NCBI GenBank assembly: GCA_038748065.1
Contig: JBCDJG010000038.1
Span: 1 to 48,151, forward strand
From: JBCDJG01 sp038748065
GTDB taxonomy: Bacteria; Pseudomonadota; Gammaproteobacteria; Pseudomonadales; Halieaceae
Reading direction: 5' to 3'
DNA length: 48,151 nt
The notes beneath the pieces were generated by a model, which ran no database searches, had not been told where the DNA came from, and worked only from the letters and a program-made list of their open reading frames with translations. The position numbers and the translations under genes are program-made. Every line of letters begins with the position of its first letter. Within the stretch, counting starts at the first letter, position 1. Below are positions 15,454-23,928 of the stretch, piece by piece.

Positions 15454-17136
15454 CTAGCGTTGGGCCTTCACGCGATAGATCGTGGTCGTGCCGCTGACCT
15501 CGTTGCCAACAACCAGCAGCGATTTACCGATAGGCGATGCACCCTTGCGGATGAACACCATGCCTTCAGGGCCGAGATCGCCTGCATCCTGGCTTTCGAC
15601 ATCAAGGCTGGGATCGAAGTCCCTGGCAGGCTCATAACCCACGAACACCGGATTGGCCGCGTCGCTGACGTTGAAGATCATGATGCCGCCAACCCGCTCC
15701 AGGCCGACAAAGGCAAAGGCCTGGCCGTTGTTCTTACCGACCACGACTACCTCCGGCTCAGGGCCTTTGTCATCGCTGCGGTCGTCGAAGCTACCGTTCT
15801 CATCGTTGGTGCTGTTGAATCCGCAGAGATCGAGGTCGCTGCCATCGCAGCCCTCGAGCTCGGACGTGACCTGCTCCATGACATCGCCTGAATCGTAGAC
15901 CAGTTCGCCGCTGTCGCTCCAGATGGTGAAGGACCGGGTGCCGAAGGTGTAAATCGCTTCATACTCTCCGGACTCGTTCATGCCCTCGGTGCTGACCATC
16001 TTGATGCGACCCAGGTTTTCATCCATCTGCAGCTCTTCAATGCTGTTCACACCGAAGGCAGACAAATCACTGAAGGCAGCTTCGTTTAGCGTCACATCAC
16101 CCACACGGGTTTCATCGATGTAAGACAGACATTCTCCCTCATCGAATTCGAAGCCCCGGCTGGTGCAATCTTCTTCGTCGGTTTCGAAGATGTATTCGCG
16201 ACCATCGCCCTCATTGGCGGTCACATAGTATTGGACGCCCCTGTAGCGGTAGCCGTTAATGGTATCGGGCATGTAGAGGCCCATCACCGGCCAGTTCTGG
16301 ATGTTCACTTCGCCGTCTTCGTTACTAGCGTCGAGGCCATTGTCCGGCAAGCTATGATCCTGCGTGCCGAGTCCAAGCAAGGCGCTGACGGTCCCGCTAG
16401 CCAGGTCTACCACAGCAACACCGTTGTTTTCCTGTAAAGTCACAAACGCTGTGCTGCTGTCGCGTGAGACCGCCGCGAACTCTGGCTCCAGGTCCTGGGC
16501 CAGTGTTGCACCAAAGGGTCGCGGCGCGCGCAGGCCATCGGGCAGGGGCTGGTCGTTGAATGCTGTGAAGGTAGCATGCGTCACCGAGCGGCTCTCGAAA
16601 CCGCCATTCAGATCGATGATCGTAATGGAACCTTCGGGATCGACGGAGTAATCGTCACTGGGTTCACCTTCGTTGGCCACGACCACATACTTGCCGTTCG
16701 GAGAGAAAGTCAGGGAATCAGGCAAAGCACCGGCTTCTGAATCGCCCAGGAAATTGCCGTCGGTATCATAGAATGCCACCCAGCCCGCAGCCTGCTTGTC
16801 GTCGTTTTCAACGGCAATAGCCACCAGGCCCTTGCTCACGGCCACGCTGTTGATGCCACCTGCTTCTGTGATATCTGTAGTGACATCGATCTGGCCTTCG
16901 AGCTGCGGATCCGTCGGATCAGCAATGCCCAGGATGTCCACCGTGCCCGCACCCGCGTTGATCACATAGAGACGAAAGCCATCCTTGTCATAGGCAACGA
17001 TCTCGGAGGCACCGTCATCAAAGACGCCGGTTTCATAGCGACCTAATTCTTCCAGTATCACCCTTTCGTTGGCCTGTGCTACGCCGCTCAGGGCCATGGA
17101 TGATACGGCCAGGGACATTAAGGTACGTTTGAGCAT
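15454..17136 (-). CDS. Choice-of-anchor I family secreted protein (esterase/phytase-like propeller)
   Basis: This protein of about 560 residues has a signal peptide (MLKRTLMSLAVSSMALSGVAQA, cleaved near ANER) and a repeated beta-propeller-like body. Recognisable choice-of-anchor-I passages are DILGIADPTDP, GGINSVAVSKGLVAIAVE, LPDSLTFSPNGKYVVVANEGEP and GPEGMVFI. The family is often annotated as alkaline-phosphatase or phytase-like, but no activity can be assigned here. I used ATG 17136 (AAGGAG 8 nt upstream) rather than 17169 because the signal peptide begins there. Many Asp/Glu residues suit Ca2+ binding and a saline extracellular setting. It ends in a clear terminator, so it is probably a single-gene unit. 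Confidence 0.88.
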   Translation of the reverse strand: MLKRTLMSLAVSSMALSGVAQANERVILEELGRYETGVFDDGASEIVAYDKDGFRLYVINAGAGTVDILGIADPTDPQLEGQIDVTTDITEAGGINSVAVSKGLVAIAVENDDKQAAGWVAFYDTDGNFLGDSEAGALPDSLTFSPNGKYVVVANEGEPSDDYSVDPEGSITIIDLNGGFESRSVTHATFTAFNDQPLPDGLRAPRPFGATLAQDLEPEFAAVSRDSSTAFVTLQENNGVAVVDLASGTVSALLGLGTQDHSLPDNGLDASNEDGEVNIQNWPVMGLYMPDTINGYRYRGVQYYVTANEGDGREYIFETDEEDCTSRGFEFDEGECLSYIDETRVGDVTLNEAAFSDLSAFGVNSIEELQMDENLGRIKMVSTEGMNESGEYEAIYTFGTRSFTIWSDSGELVYDSGDVMEQVTSELEGCDGSDLDLCGFNSTNDENGSFDDRSDDKGPEPEVVVVGKNNGQAFAFVGLERVGGIMIFNVSDAANPVFVGYEPARDFDPSLDVESQDAGDLGPEGMVFIRKGASPIGKSLLVVGNEVSGTTTIYRVKAQR

Positions 17137-17304
17137 GTGCAACTCTCCTTTGCTGCAGTCTTTTACCACTGTGACTAGCTGAGTGTGTTGTGTTGTTTTG
17201 ATTTCTCACCGCTGAACGGCGAAGGGCGTAGTGTCCCGTGGGGGCCGTGACACTTTAATGAAGGCTAGATTGCACTATTGTGAAGAGCTTGTTACAGCTG
17301 TGTT

Positions 17305-17766
17305 TCAGGTTACAGGTAGAGGCGCCTGTTCTTTCACGGCAACCAGGCTGAAGTTCGATTCAATATTCCTGACGCCGGGGAACTTCAGGATCCGCTCCAT
17401 TGCCAATTCGGAAAAGTGTTCCATCGAGCGGGCAACAACCTTCAGCAGGAAGTCGTGTGAGCCGCTCATGGCGTGGCACTCCACAATATGTTCCTCAACC
17501 TCTACCCGCGTCAGGAATTCGCGCTGTGCACGGTCACTCTGCTTATCGAGGCTAACCAGCACAAAGGCTGTGACTTGAAATCCCAGGGCCCGCTGGTTGA
17601 GGCGCGCGCCGTAGCCTTCGATCACCCCCGCCTGTTCAAGGGCCTTCACCCGGCGAAAGCAGGGCGACTCGGACAGGCCCACCCGCTCCGCCAGATCAAC
17701 GTTGGACAGGCGCCCTTCGCGCTGAAGTGCATTCAGAATTTTTCTCTCCGAACTATCGATCTTCAT
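17305..17766 (-). CDS. Lrp/AsnC family transcriptional regulator
   Basis: This 153-residue protein has an N-terminal winged HTH (MKIDSSERKILNALQREG, LSNVDLAERVGLSESPCFRR) and a RAM effector domain from about residue 65 (VTAFVLVSLD, CHAMSGSHDFLLKVVAR). Lrp/AsnC proteins sense amino acids, and this class often governs nearby amino acid catabolism. It is divergent from hppD across a 144-bp AT-rich gap, so it most likely controls the tyrosine operon in response to an aromatic amino acid. The start at 17766 has AAGGA close upstream. A TATAAT-like box on the minus strand at 17815-17820 may be its -10. Confidence 0.94.
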   Translation of the reverse strand: MKIDSSERKILNALQREGRLSNVDLAERVGLSESPCFRRVKALEQAGVIEGYGARLNQRALGFQVTAFVLVSLDKQSDRAQREFLTRVEVEEHIVECHAMSGSHDFLLKVVARSMEHFSELAMERILKFPGVRNIESNFSLVAVKEQAPLPVT

Positions 17767-17910
17767 AAGTTCCTTGCTCTATTCGACTGAAAATGAGTGT
17801 ATCTTGCCTATTTTATTATATTTATGGGCAGATATAGAAGAAATCCACCTGTTGGCAGCAAGTATCCTTACCACTCCCAAATACTATCCAACCGCACACA
17901 GGTAACAGCA

Positions 17911-18993
17911 ATGGCAGACCTCTTCGACAACCCCATGGGCCTGGATGGCTTCGAGTTTGTGGAATACGCAGCACCACAACGCGGCGTTCTGGAGCCCGTC
18001 TTCGAAACAATGGGCTTCACCCATGTCGCCCGCCACCGCTCCAAGGACGTCGACCTGTGGCGTCAAGGCGATATCAACTTCATCATCAACTACGAGGCGA
18101 GCTCGCCCGCGATGTACTATGCCGAGGAGCACGGCCCCTCCGCCTGCGGCATGGCCTTTCGCGTCACCGACGCGCTCGCGGCCTACGAGCGCGCCCTGGC
18201 GCAGGGCGCTCAGCCAATCGATGTTCCCACCGGCCCCATGGAATTGAAGCTACCCGCTATCCGAGGAATCGGCGGCGCCATCCTCTACCTGATCGATCGC
18301 TACGAAAGCGGGTCCTCTATCTACGACATCGACTTTGAGTACCTGGAGGGCGTGGATCGCCATCCCGAAGGCTGCGGGTTCAAGGTCATCGATCACCTGA
18401 CCCACAATGTGTATCGGGGCCGCATGGATTACTGGGCCGGCTACTACGAGAAGCTCTTCAACTTCCGTGAAATACGCTTCTTCGATATCAAGGGCGAATA
18501 CACCGGCCTGAAATCTCGCGCCATGAGCGCTCCAGACGGCAAGATTCGTATTCCGCTCAACGAGGAAGGCGGCTCAGGTGGCCAGATCGAAGAATACCTG
18601 CTCGCCTACAACGGCGAGGGCATCCAACATATCGCCTTTGCCTGTGACGACCTGATTGCCTGCTGGGACAGGCTCAAGGCGCGCGGCGTGCCCTTCATGA
18701 CACCACCGCCAGATACCTACTACGAGATGCTAAGCGAGCGACTGCCCGGCCACGGTGAGCCGGTCGACGAATTGCAGGCACGGGGCATACTGCTTGACGG
18801 CAGCACCGACGGCGACAACCCAAGGCTGCTCCTGCAGATCTTCTCGGAAACTCAGATTGGCCCGATCTTCTTTGAATTCATCCAGCGCAAGGCCGATGAA
18901 GGCTTCGGCGAGGGTAACTTCCAGGCCTTGTTCGAATCTATCGAGCGGGACCAGCTGCGTCGCGGCACCCTGCACACCGACGATGCTGCCTGA
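17911..18993 (+). CDS. hppD: 4-hydroxyphenylpyruvate dioxygenase
   Basis: This 360-residue enzyme converts 4-hydroxyphenylpyruvate to homogentisate. The opening MADLFDNPMGLDGFEFVEYA is Pseudomonas-like. The Fe(II) ligands are visible as H162 (VIDHLTHNV), H240 (IQHIAFA) and E322 (FFEFIQR), numbering that matches the well-studied pseudomonad enzyme closely. The ATG at 17911 is used instead of 17797 because the upstream 38 codons are AT-rich, unrelated to the family and lie in the divergent promoter gap. It heads a plus-strand run with VOC, FAH, maiA and the aromatic amino acid hydroxylase, probably one operon controlled by the divergent Lrp-type gene. Confidence 0.97.
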   Translation: MADLFDNPMGLDGFEFVEYAAPQRGVLEPVFETMGFTHVARHRSKDVDLWRQGDINFIINYEASSPAMYYAEEHGPSACGMAFRVTDALAAYERALAQGAQPIDVPTGPMELKLPAIRGIGGAILYLIDRYESGSSIYDIDFEYLEGVDRHPEGCGFKVIDHLTHNVYRGRMDYWAGYYEKLFNFREIRFFDIKGEYTGLKSRAMSAPDGKIRIPLNEEGGSGGQIEEYLLAYNGEGIQHIAFACDDLIACWDRLKARGVPFMTPPPDTYYEMLSERLPGHGEPVDELQARGILLDGSTDGDNPRLLLQIFSETQIGPIFFEFIQRKADEGFGEGNFQALFESIERDQLRRGTLHTDDAA

Positions 18994-18997
18994 GCGC

Positions 18998-19543
18998 ATG
19001 AAGCTCAAGCGTATACATCACGTTGCCTACCGCTGCCGCGATGCCAAGGAAACCGTGGCCTTTTATCAGCGCGTGCTTGGCATGGACTTCCAGTTGGCCA
19101 TTGCAGAAGACCGAGTGCCCTCTACCAAGGCACCGGACCCGTATATGCACGTCTTTTTAGATGCGGGTATGGGCAATGTTCTAGCCTTCTTCGAGCTCCC
19201 TAATTCACCCGACATGGGCTTTGACGACAACACCCCGGACTGGGTGCAGCACATCGCCTTCGAGGTAGAAGATATGGACGCCCTCCACGCAGCCAAAGCA
19301 GTCGTTGAGGCGGAAGGCCTGGACGTTGTCGGGCCCACGAATCACGGCATTTTCCATTCGATCTATTTTCGGGACCCCAACGGCCATCGCCTGGAGCTGG
19401 TGGCCAACACGCGCAGCGCCGAGGAGATGGCGGAATTGCATCGCGTGGCACCGGCCATGCTCGAGGAATGGAGCCAGACCAAAAAAGCACCACAGCACGC
19501 AGCCTGGCTGCATGAGAAAGAGTTTGAAGGATCAACAACATGA
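18998..19543 (+). CDS. VOC-superfamily metalloprotein between hppD and FAH
   Basis: This 181-residue protein, with a single vicinal-oxygen-chelate unit of about 135 residues plus a C-terminal helix, is a glyoxalase-I/extradiol-dioxygenase relative. Candidate metal ligands are H7 or H8 (RIHHVAYR), E66 (AFFELP), H85 (VQHIAFEV) and E133 (GHRLELV). That set matches glyoxalase-type spacing but also contains the H-H-E triad of extradiol dioxygenases. The start at 18998 is 4 nt after the hppD stop; the 3' end overlaps FAH as ATGA. The operon otherwise lacks homogentisate dioxygenase, and this gene sits between the steps before and after it. It could be a non-cupin ring-cleavage enzyme, a glyoxalase, or a detoxifying isomerase. 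Confidence 0.88.
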   Translation: MKLKRIHHVAYRCRDAKETVAFYQRVLGMDFQLAIAEDRVPSTKAPDPYMHVFLDAGMGNVLAFFELPNSPDMGFDDNTPDWVQHIAFEVEDMDALHAAKAVVEAEGLDVVGPTNHGIFHSIYFRDPNGHRLELVANTRSAEEMAELHRVAPAMLEEWSQTKKAPQHAAWLHEKEFEGSTT

Positions 19544-20529
19544 AACTAGCCAGCCTGAAATTCGGCCGTGACGGCCACCTCATCATCGTTTCTCGCGACC
19601 TGACGCGCGCGGTTAGCGCCAAAGAGATTTCACCCACCCTGCAGCAGGCCCTGGATAGCTGGTCTGCGCTAGCACCCGCGCTGCAAGAGCGCTATGAACA
19701 GCTGAATGCGGGTGATGCAGCCGAGGCCTTTACTTTCGAAGCAGAGGCTTGCGCCGCCCCCCTGCCGCGGGCCTATCACTGGGCCGATGGCAGTGCCTAC
19801 GTGACGCACGTGGAACTGGTGCGCAAGGCCCGCGGCGCCGAGCTGCCGGCTTCGTTCTGGACAGACCCGCTGGTATACATGGGGGCCTCCGATGCCTTCA
19901 TCGGCGCACGGGATGACATCGCGGTAGAGAACGAGGACTGGGGCATCGACTTCGAAGCGGAGGTTGTGGTGGTCACCGACGATGTTCCGGCCGGTGTCCG
20001 GCCCGAGTCAGCGGGAGACCACATCAGACTTATTGGCCTGGTCAACGACGTTTCGCTGCGCAACCTGATTCCAGCAGAGCTTGGCAAACAGTTTGGTTTC
20101 TACCAGTCCAAGCCCTGGACCAGCTTTTCCCCCGTGCTGGCGACACCGGACGAATTAGGGGTGGCCTGGGATGGCGCCAAACTCCACCTGCCACTGCGCG
20201 CCGCACTCAACGGCGATTTGATTGGCGCGCCGAACGCGGGGGTCGATATGACGTTCGACTTCCCAACGTTGATTGCACACTGCGCGAAGTCCAGGGCGCT
20301 GATGGCGGGCACCGTCATTGGCTCGGGTACCGTATCCAATGTAGGCAGCGGGCCAGGCTCCTGTTGTCTCGCAGAAGTTCGCTGCCTCGAGACAATTCGG
20401 GACGGCGCGCCCAGCACGCCCTTTATGTCATTCGGCGATCGCGTTGAGATCGACATGCTCGACACGCGCGGCGAATCAGTGTTCGGTAAGATTGATCAAC
20501 GGGTCGTTCGCTATACACCGCCACACTAA
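19540..20529 (+). CDS. fahA: Fumarylacetoacetate hydrolase family protein (fumarylacetoacetase)
   Basis: This 329-residue protein is of the shorter bacterial FAH type. Visible motifs include DPLVYMGASDAFIGARDDI, then DWGIDFEAEVVVVTDDVP (the metal-binding acidic cluster), GLVNDVSLRNL, GFYQSKPWTSFSP and IGSGTVSNVGSGPGSCC. It hydrolyses fumarylacetoacetate to fumarate and acetoacetate, the last step of tyrosine breakdown. The start at 19540 overlaps the VOC stop as ATGA with AAGGA about 8 nt upstream. The downstream maiA follows after 9 nt. The operon context makes the fumarylacetoacetase assignment more secure than the family alone would. Confidence 0.94.
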   Translation: MKLASLKFGRDGHLIIVSRDLTRAVSAKEISPTLQQALDSWSALAPALQERYEQLNAGDAAEAFTFEAEACAAPLPRAYHWADGSAYVTHVELVRKARGAELPASFWTDPLVYMGASDAFIGARDDIAVENEDWGIDFEAEVVVVTDDVPAGVRPESAGDHIRLIGLVNDVSLRNLIPAELGKQFGFYQSKPWTSFSPVLATPDELGVAWDGAKLHLPLRAALNGDLIGAPNAGVDMTFDFPTLIAHCAKSRALMAGTVIGSGTVSNVGSGPGSCCLAEVRCLETIRDGAPSTPFMSFGDRVEIDMLDTRGESVFGKIDQRVVRYTPPH

Positions 20530-20538
20530 AGGTCATCC

Positions 20539-21174
20539 ATGAAGCTCTTCTCTTACTTTCGCTCATCCGCCTCCTACCGTGTGCGCATCGCCCTGAACCT
20601 GAAAGGGCTCGCCTACGAGTATGTGCCAGTGAACCTTTTACAGGACGAGCAGAAGAGTCCCGGCTATCTCGACATCAACCCGCTCGGCCTGGTGCCGGCT
20701 CTGGTCCTGGACAACGGCGCGGTGCTGACCCAGTCCCTGGCGATACTGGAGTATCTGGAGGAGACCCAACCGGAGCCGCCCCTGCTTCCTGCGGCGCCGG
20801 AGGCGAAGTCCCGCGTCCGGGCCTTAGCCGCCAGCGTCGCCTGCGAAATCCAGCCCCTGTGCAACATTGGCGTCACCAATCATCTCAAGGCTGCCTACGG
20901 TGCTGGTCGGTCTGAAATCGATGCCTGGTACAGGCACTGGATACCGCGCGGATTCGCTGCGCTGGAACAGACACTGGCGACGGTAGAGACACCCTTTGCC
21001 TCGGGGGAACAGCCCGGCATGGCTGACATATATCTCATTCCACAGGTCTACAACGCCCGTCGCTTTAAGGTCGACCTCAGGCCCTACCCTCATATCGAGC
21101 GAATCACTGCAGCGTGCAACGCACTTTCCGCCTTTCGCGCGGCCGCGCCAGAAGGGCAGCCTGATGCCCCCTGA
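20539..21174 (+). CDS. maiA: Maleylacetoacetate isomerase
   Basis: This 211-residue zeta-class glutathione transferase has the hallmark FRSSASYRVRIAL near the N-terminus (S9-S10 and R14, glutathione-activating region), then INPLGLVPALVLD and LTQSLAILEYLEE in the thioredoxin-like domain. MADIYLIPQVYNARRF in the helical domain is also typical. It isomerises maleylacetoacetate to fumarylacetoacetate using glutathione. The start at 20539 has AAAGGT about 6 nt upstream, and the gene lies 9 nt after FAH. It fits the homogentisate pathway, although the dioxygenase that would make its substrate is missing locally. Confidence 0.95.
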   Translation: MKLFSYFRSSASYRVRIALNLKGLAYEYVPVNLLQDEQKSPGYLDINPLGLVPALVLDNGAVLTQSLAILEYLEETQPEPPLLPAAPEAKSRVRALAASVACEIQPLCNIGVTNHLKAAYGAGRSEIDAWYRHWIPRGFAALEQTLATVETPFASGEQPGMADIYLIPQVYNARRFKVDLRPYPHIERITAACNALSAFRAAAPEGQPDAP

Positions 21175-21223
21175 AGGTCTCTCATGACCCTCTATACCCT
21201 TTGACGACTAAGACGGAGTAAGC

Positions 21224-22936
21224 ATGAACCAGCTAGCGCTACTCGACAGCCTGCCGTTGCACTTGCGGCCTTTTGTACAGACGCAGGACTACAGTGCATA
21301 CAGCCCGCGCGATCACGCCGCCTGGCGCTTTGTCATGGGGCAGCTTACCGAGCAACTGCGTCACACCGCGCATCCGGTCTATATCGAAGGGCTGGCCCGA
21401 ACCGGCATATCGCTTGAGCACGTTCCCTCAATCGACGAGATGAATGCGTGCCTGGCTGACATCGGCTGGCGCGCCGTCGTCGTTGACGGCTTTATTCCGC
21501 CCGCGATTTTCATGGAGTTTCAGGCATTGAAAGTGCTGGTAATCGCTGTCGACATGCGCAGCGTAGACAACATTCTGTACACGCCCGCTCCGGATATCGT
21601 GCACGAATCGGCAGGCCACGCCCCCTTCATTGTCGATACCGACTACGCGGAGTTCCTGCAGCGCTTTGGTGAGGTGGGAATGAAGGCGATCGCCACGCGC
21701 CACGATCTCGAACACTATGAGGCCGTGCGCCATCTTTCCATTGTGAAGGAATGCCCAAAGAGTACAGATGCACAAATCAACGCAGCCGAGGCAGAGCTTA
21801 AGCGGCTGGCCTCAACAAACGAGCCACCGTCGGAGGCGGCCCTGCTGACGCGCCTGCACTGGTGGACGGTTGAATACGGCTTGGTCGGCGAGCTTGATGA
21901 CTACCATATCTTTGGTGCCGGCTTGCTGTCATCGCTCGGCGAAAGCCGACACTGCCTGGATGACGCGCGCGTGAAAAAACTGCCATTGACCGTGGACGCG
22001 GTGCTCGCGCCCTACGACATCACGCGAGAGCAGCCACAGCTCTTCGTGACCAAGAGCTGCAAACATCTCAGCCAGGTCTTGGAAGAGTTCGCCAACGCTA
22101 TGTGCTTTCGTCGCGGCGGCACCGAATCACTGCGGGTCGCCATCAACGCCGCCAGCATTTGCACCGCACGTTACGATACTGGCGTGCAGGTTAGCGGCAT
22201 CATTACCGAAGTCCTCGCAGATGCGGTCGGCAACCCGACCTATCTGCGTACCGAGGGGCCCACGCAGCTGGCCTATGCCGATCGAGAAATAATTGGCCAT
22301 GGTGTTGAGACGCACAGCGCAGGCTTTGGGTCGCCGGTTGGCCATTTAAAGAACTTCAGCCGCTGCCTGTCGCAGTACACCGTTGACGAACTCAAGGCCC
22401 ACAATATCGCCGTAGGGCACGCGGTGACCCTCGAGTACCTGTCGGGTATTACCGTTAGCGGCCAACTGGTAGCGGTGCACCGGCAGGATCATCGCAATCT
22501 GCTGCTCAGCTTCGAGAAGTGTACGGTCAGGGCGCTTGACGGACGCCTGCTATTCGCGCCGGACTGGGGTCGCTATGACCTTGCAGTTGGTTCGACTATC
22601 GATTCTGTTTATGGCGGCGTCGCTGACCGCGAGGCGCTGCAGCTTTACAAGCCCACGCCGCGCACAACCACCATTCAGGTCAGCCACGACGCACAGCTCA
22701 TGGACTGCTATGCGCTGGTCGCCCGTCTGCATAAGGACGGCGCCACCAGCGCAACTCCGGACGTTGAGGACCTGTTGCTGGCTGCGCTTGCGCACTACCC
22801 ACAGGAGTGGTTACTGCGCGTTGAAATGCTCAACGTCGCCCGGGATGAACTTGCCCAGCGTATTCGACAGGAGCTGACAGCACTGCAAAAGGAGCGTGAG
22901 GCACTGGCCATCCTGAATCCATCCGAGGCCGCCTGA
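21224..22936 (+). CDS. phhA: Long-form aromatic amino acid (phenylalanine) hydroxylase
   Basis: This 570-residue protein, about twice the length of the 260-residue PhhA of Pseudomonas, has the iron site in its N-terminal half: PDIVHESAGHAP (H127, H132) and WWTVEYGLVG (E217). The C-terminal half of about 270 residues is not part of the canonical catalytic core. It includes SGITVSGQLVAVHRQD and a predicted coiled-coil-like tail (ELAQRIRQELTALQKERE). Phe hydroxylase uses tetrahydropterin and oxygen to make tyrosine, feeding hppD after transamination. The start at 21224 has GGAG 6 nt upstream. It lies 49 nt after maiA and is probably co-transcribed. Long forms are known in other bacteria; Phe rather than Tyr or Trp specificity is inferred from context. 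Confidence 0.92.
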   Translation: MNQLALLDSLPLHLRPFVQTQDYSAYSPRDHAAWRFVMGQLTEQLRHTAHPVYIEGLARTGISLEHVPSIDEMNACLADIGWRAVVVDGFIPPAIFMEFQALKVLVIAVDMRSVDNILYTPAPDIVHESAGHAPFIVDTDYAEFLQRFGEVGMKAIATRHDLEHYEAVRHLSIVKECPKSTDAQINAAEAELKRLASTNEPPSEAALLTRLHWWTVEYGLVGELDDYHIFGAGLLSSLGESRHCLDDARVKKLPLTVDAVLAPYDITREQPQLFVTKSCKHLSQVLEEFANAMCFRRGGTESLRVAINAASICTARYDTGVQVSGIITEVLADAVGNPTYLRTEGPTQLAYADREIIGHGVETHSAGFGSPVGHLKNFSRCLSQYTVDELKAHNIAVGHAVTLEYLSGITVSGQLVAVHRQDHRNLLLSFEKCTVRALDGRLLFAPDWGRYDLAVGSTIDSVYGGVADREALQLYKPTPRTTTIQVSHDAQLMDCYALVARLHKDGATSATPDVEDLLLAALAHYPQEWLLRVEMLNVARDELAQRIRQELTALQKEREALAILNPSEAA

Positions 22937-22952
22937 AGCACACTGCAGCCCG

Positions 22953-23786
22953 TCAGGAGGACAGCGCGGCGTCCACTTCCGCCAGGCAGCGCCGGCTCAC
23001 CGGCACTATCTCGCCATTGCTCATGGTCAGCTCACCCTGGCGCCCGCGTCGATTAAGTGAAACCACGTGCTCACGAGCCACCCAGTAGCTTCGATGCGTC
23101 TGCAGCCCCACAGTGGCGGGCAGCTCCTCCATAGCATCGCGCAAGTTGTAAAGAATCAGACTACGGCCAAGGGTCGTAACCACCGCCAGGTAGTGTAGCT
23201 CGGCCTCGAGGTAGACCAGTTCGGCGCGCATCGCTTCCGGCAGGTATTGATAAAAGTCCGGCCACCCGGTCTCCCGCTCGCCCGCCGCTGGATTTTTCGC
23301 AGTTACTGAATCTGTTACTGCCACGGTATCTGCTGAAGCTGCTGAAGTGCCGGGGCGTTGCAGTCGAAATCCGACCACCCACGGCGCATTGATAGCCAGC
23401 CAGCAAAACACAACCGGGGGCGCCATCGCTCCATACTCTGAAACTATCGCAGACCCATTGAAGCGCAAATCGTCCTCCGCCAGCCAGATATCCAGCCCGA
23501 GAGCCAGCGGCGCAAACAGCCAGGTCGCCAACAATCCTGACAAGCACAGGCGCAGCCAGGGGCTCCAACGCTCCAGCAGCGAAAGTCTGCCGAGGCCAAT
23601 CTGAATAACAACCAGCAAGGCCATCGGCACGCAGGTTTGAATCTGCCACTTCAAGGCGTGCACTAGAGCGCCAGAGAGCCCAGGGGCAGCTTCATCGATC
23701 AATGCGAATAACAGCCCGGTAGCCACGGCCAAGGCACCGAAGTAGGCCGCGACGGAGATGTCGCCAAGCTCAAGCTGCCCGTTCAT
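22953..23786 (-). CDS. Membrane-bound LytTR-family transcriptional regulator
   Basis: This protein of about 277 residues has four hydrophobic segments in the first 155 residues (VAAYFGALAVATGLLFALI, CVPMALLVVIQIGLG, LCLSGLLATWLFAPLALGL, PPVVFCWLAINAPWVVGF). A linker and a C-terminal LytTR DNA-binding domain of about 95 residues follow (LHYLAVVTTLGRSLILYNLRD and HRSYWVAREHVVSL). The long reading to 24077 would run across the divergent outer-membrane gene, so I use ATG 23786, though without a good ribosome site. It has no response-regulator receiver domain, so it may sense a membrane signal directly. It is probably a regulator of the divergent barrel gene or of itself. Confidence 0.85.
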   Translation of the reverse strand: MNGQLELGDISVAAYFGALAVATGLLFALIDEAAPGLSGALVHALKWQIQTCVPMALLVVIQIGLGRLSLLERWSPWLRLCLSGLLATWLFAPLALGLDIWLAEDDLRFNGSAIVSEYGAMAPPVVFCWLAINAPWVVGFRLQRPGTSAASADTVAVTDSVTAKNPAAGERETGWPDFYQYLPEAMRAELVYLEAELHYLAVVTTLGRSLILYNLRDAMEELPATVGLQTHRSYWVAREHVVSLNRRGRQGELTMSNGEIVPVSRRCLAEVDAALSS

Positions 23787-23928
23787 ACAAAACCACGCCC
23801 GTTCGTACAATTCATCTACTATCAGTGACTTAGCGCTGCTCCCCGAGAGTATAAAAGCTCGACGCCCACGGGCAAAACGGCACCCGGCCAAAGGATAACT
23901 GGCCCACAACAAATGAAGGGAGAGCACC

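Noticed and set aside
17291..17315. Pair of GTTACAG repeats 18 bp apart, Pho-box-like, upstream of the choice-of-anchor-I gene
   Set aside because: Spacing does not fit the 11-bp period of Pho boxes, the second copy overlaps the Lrp gene end, and the site is over 150 bp from the start codon.
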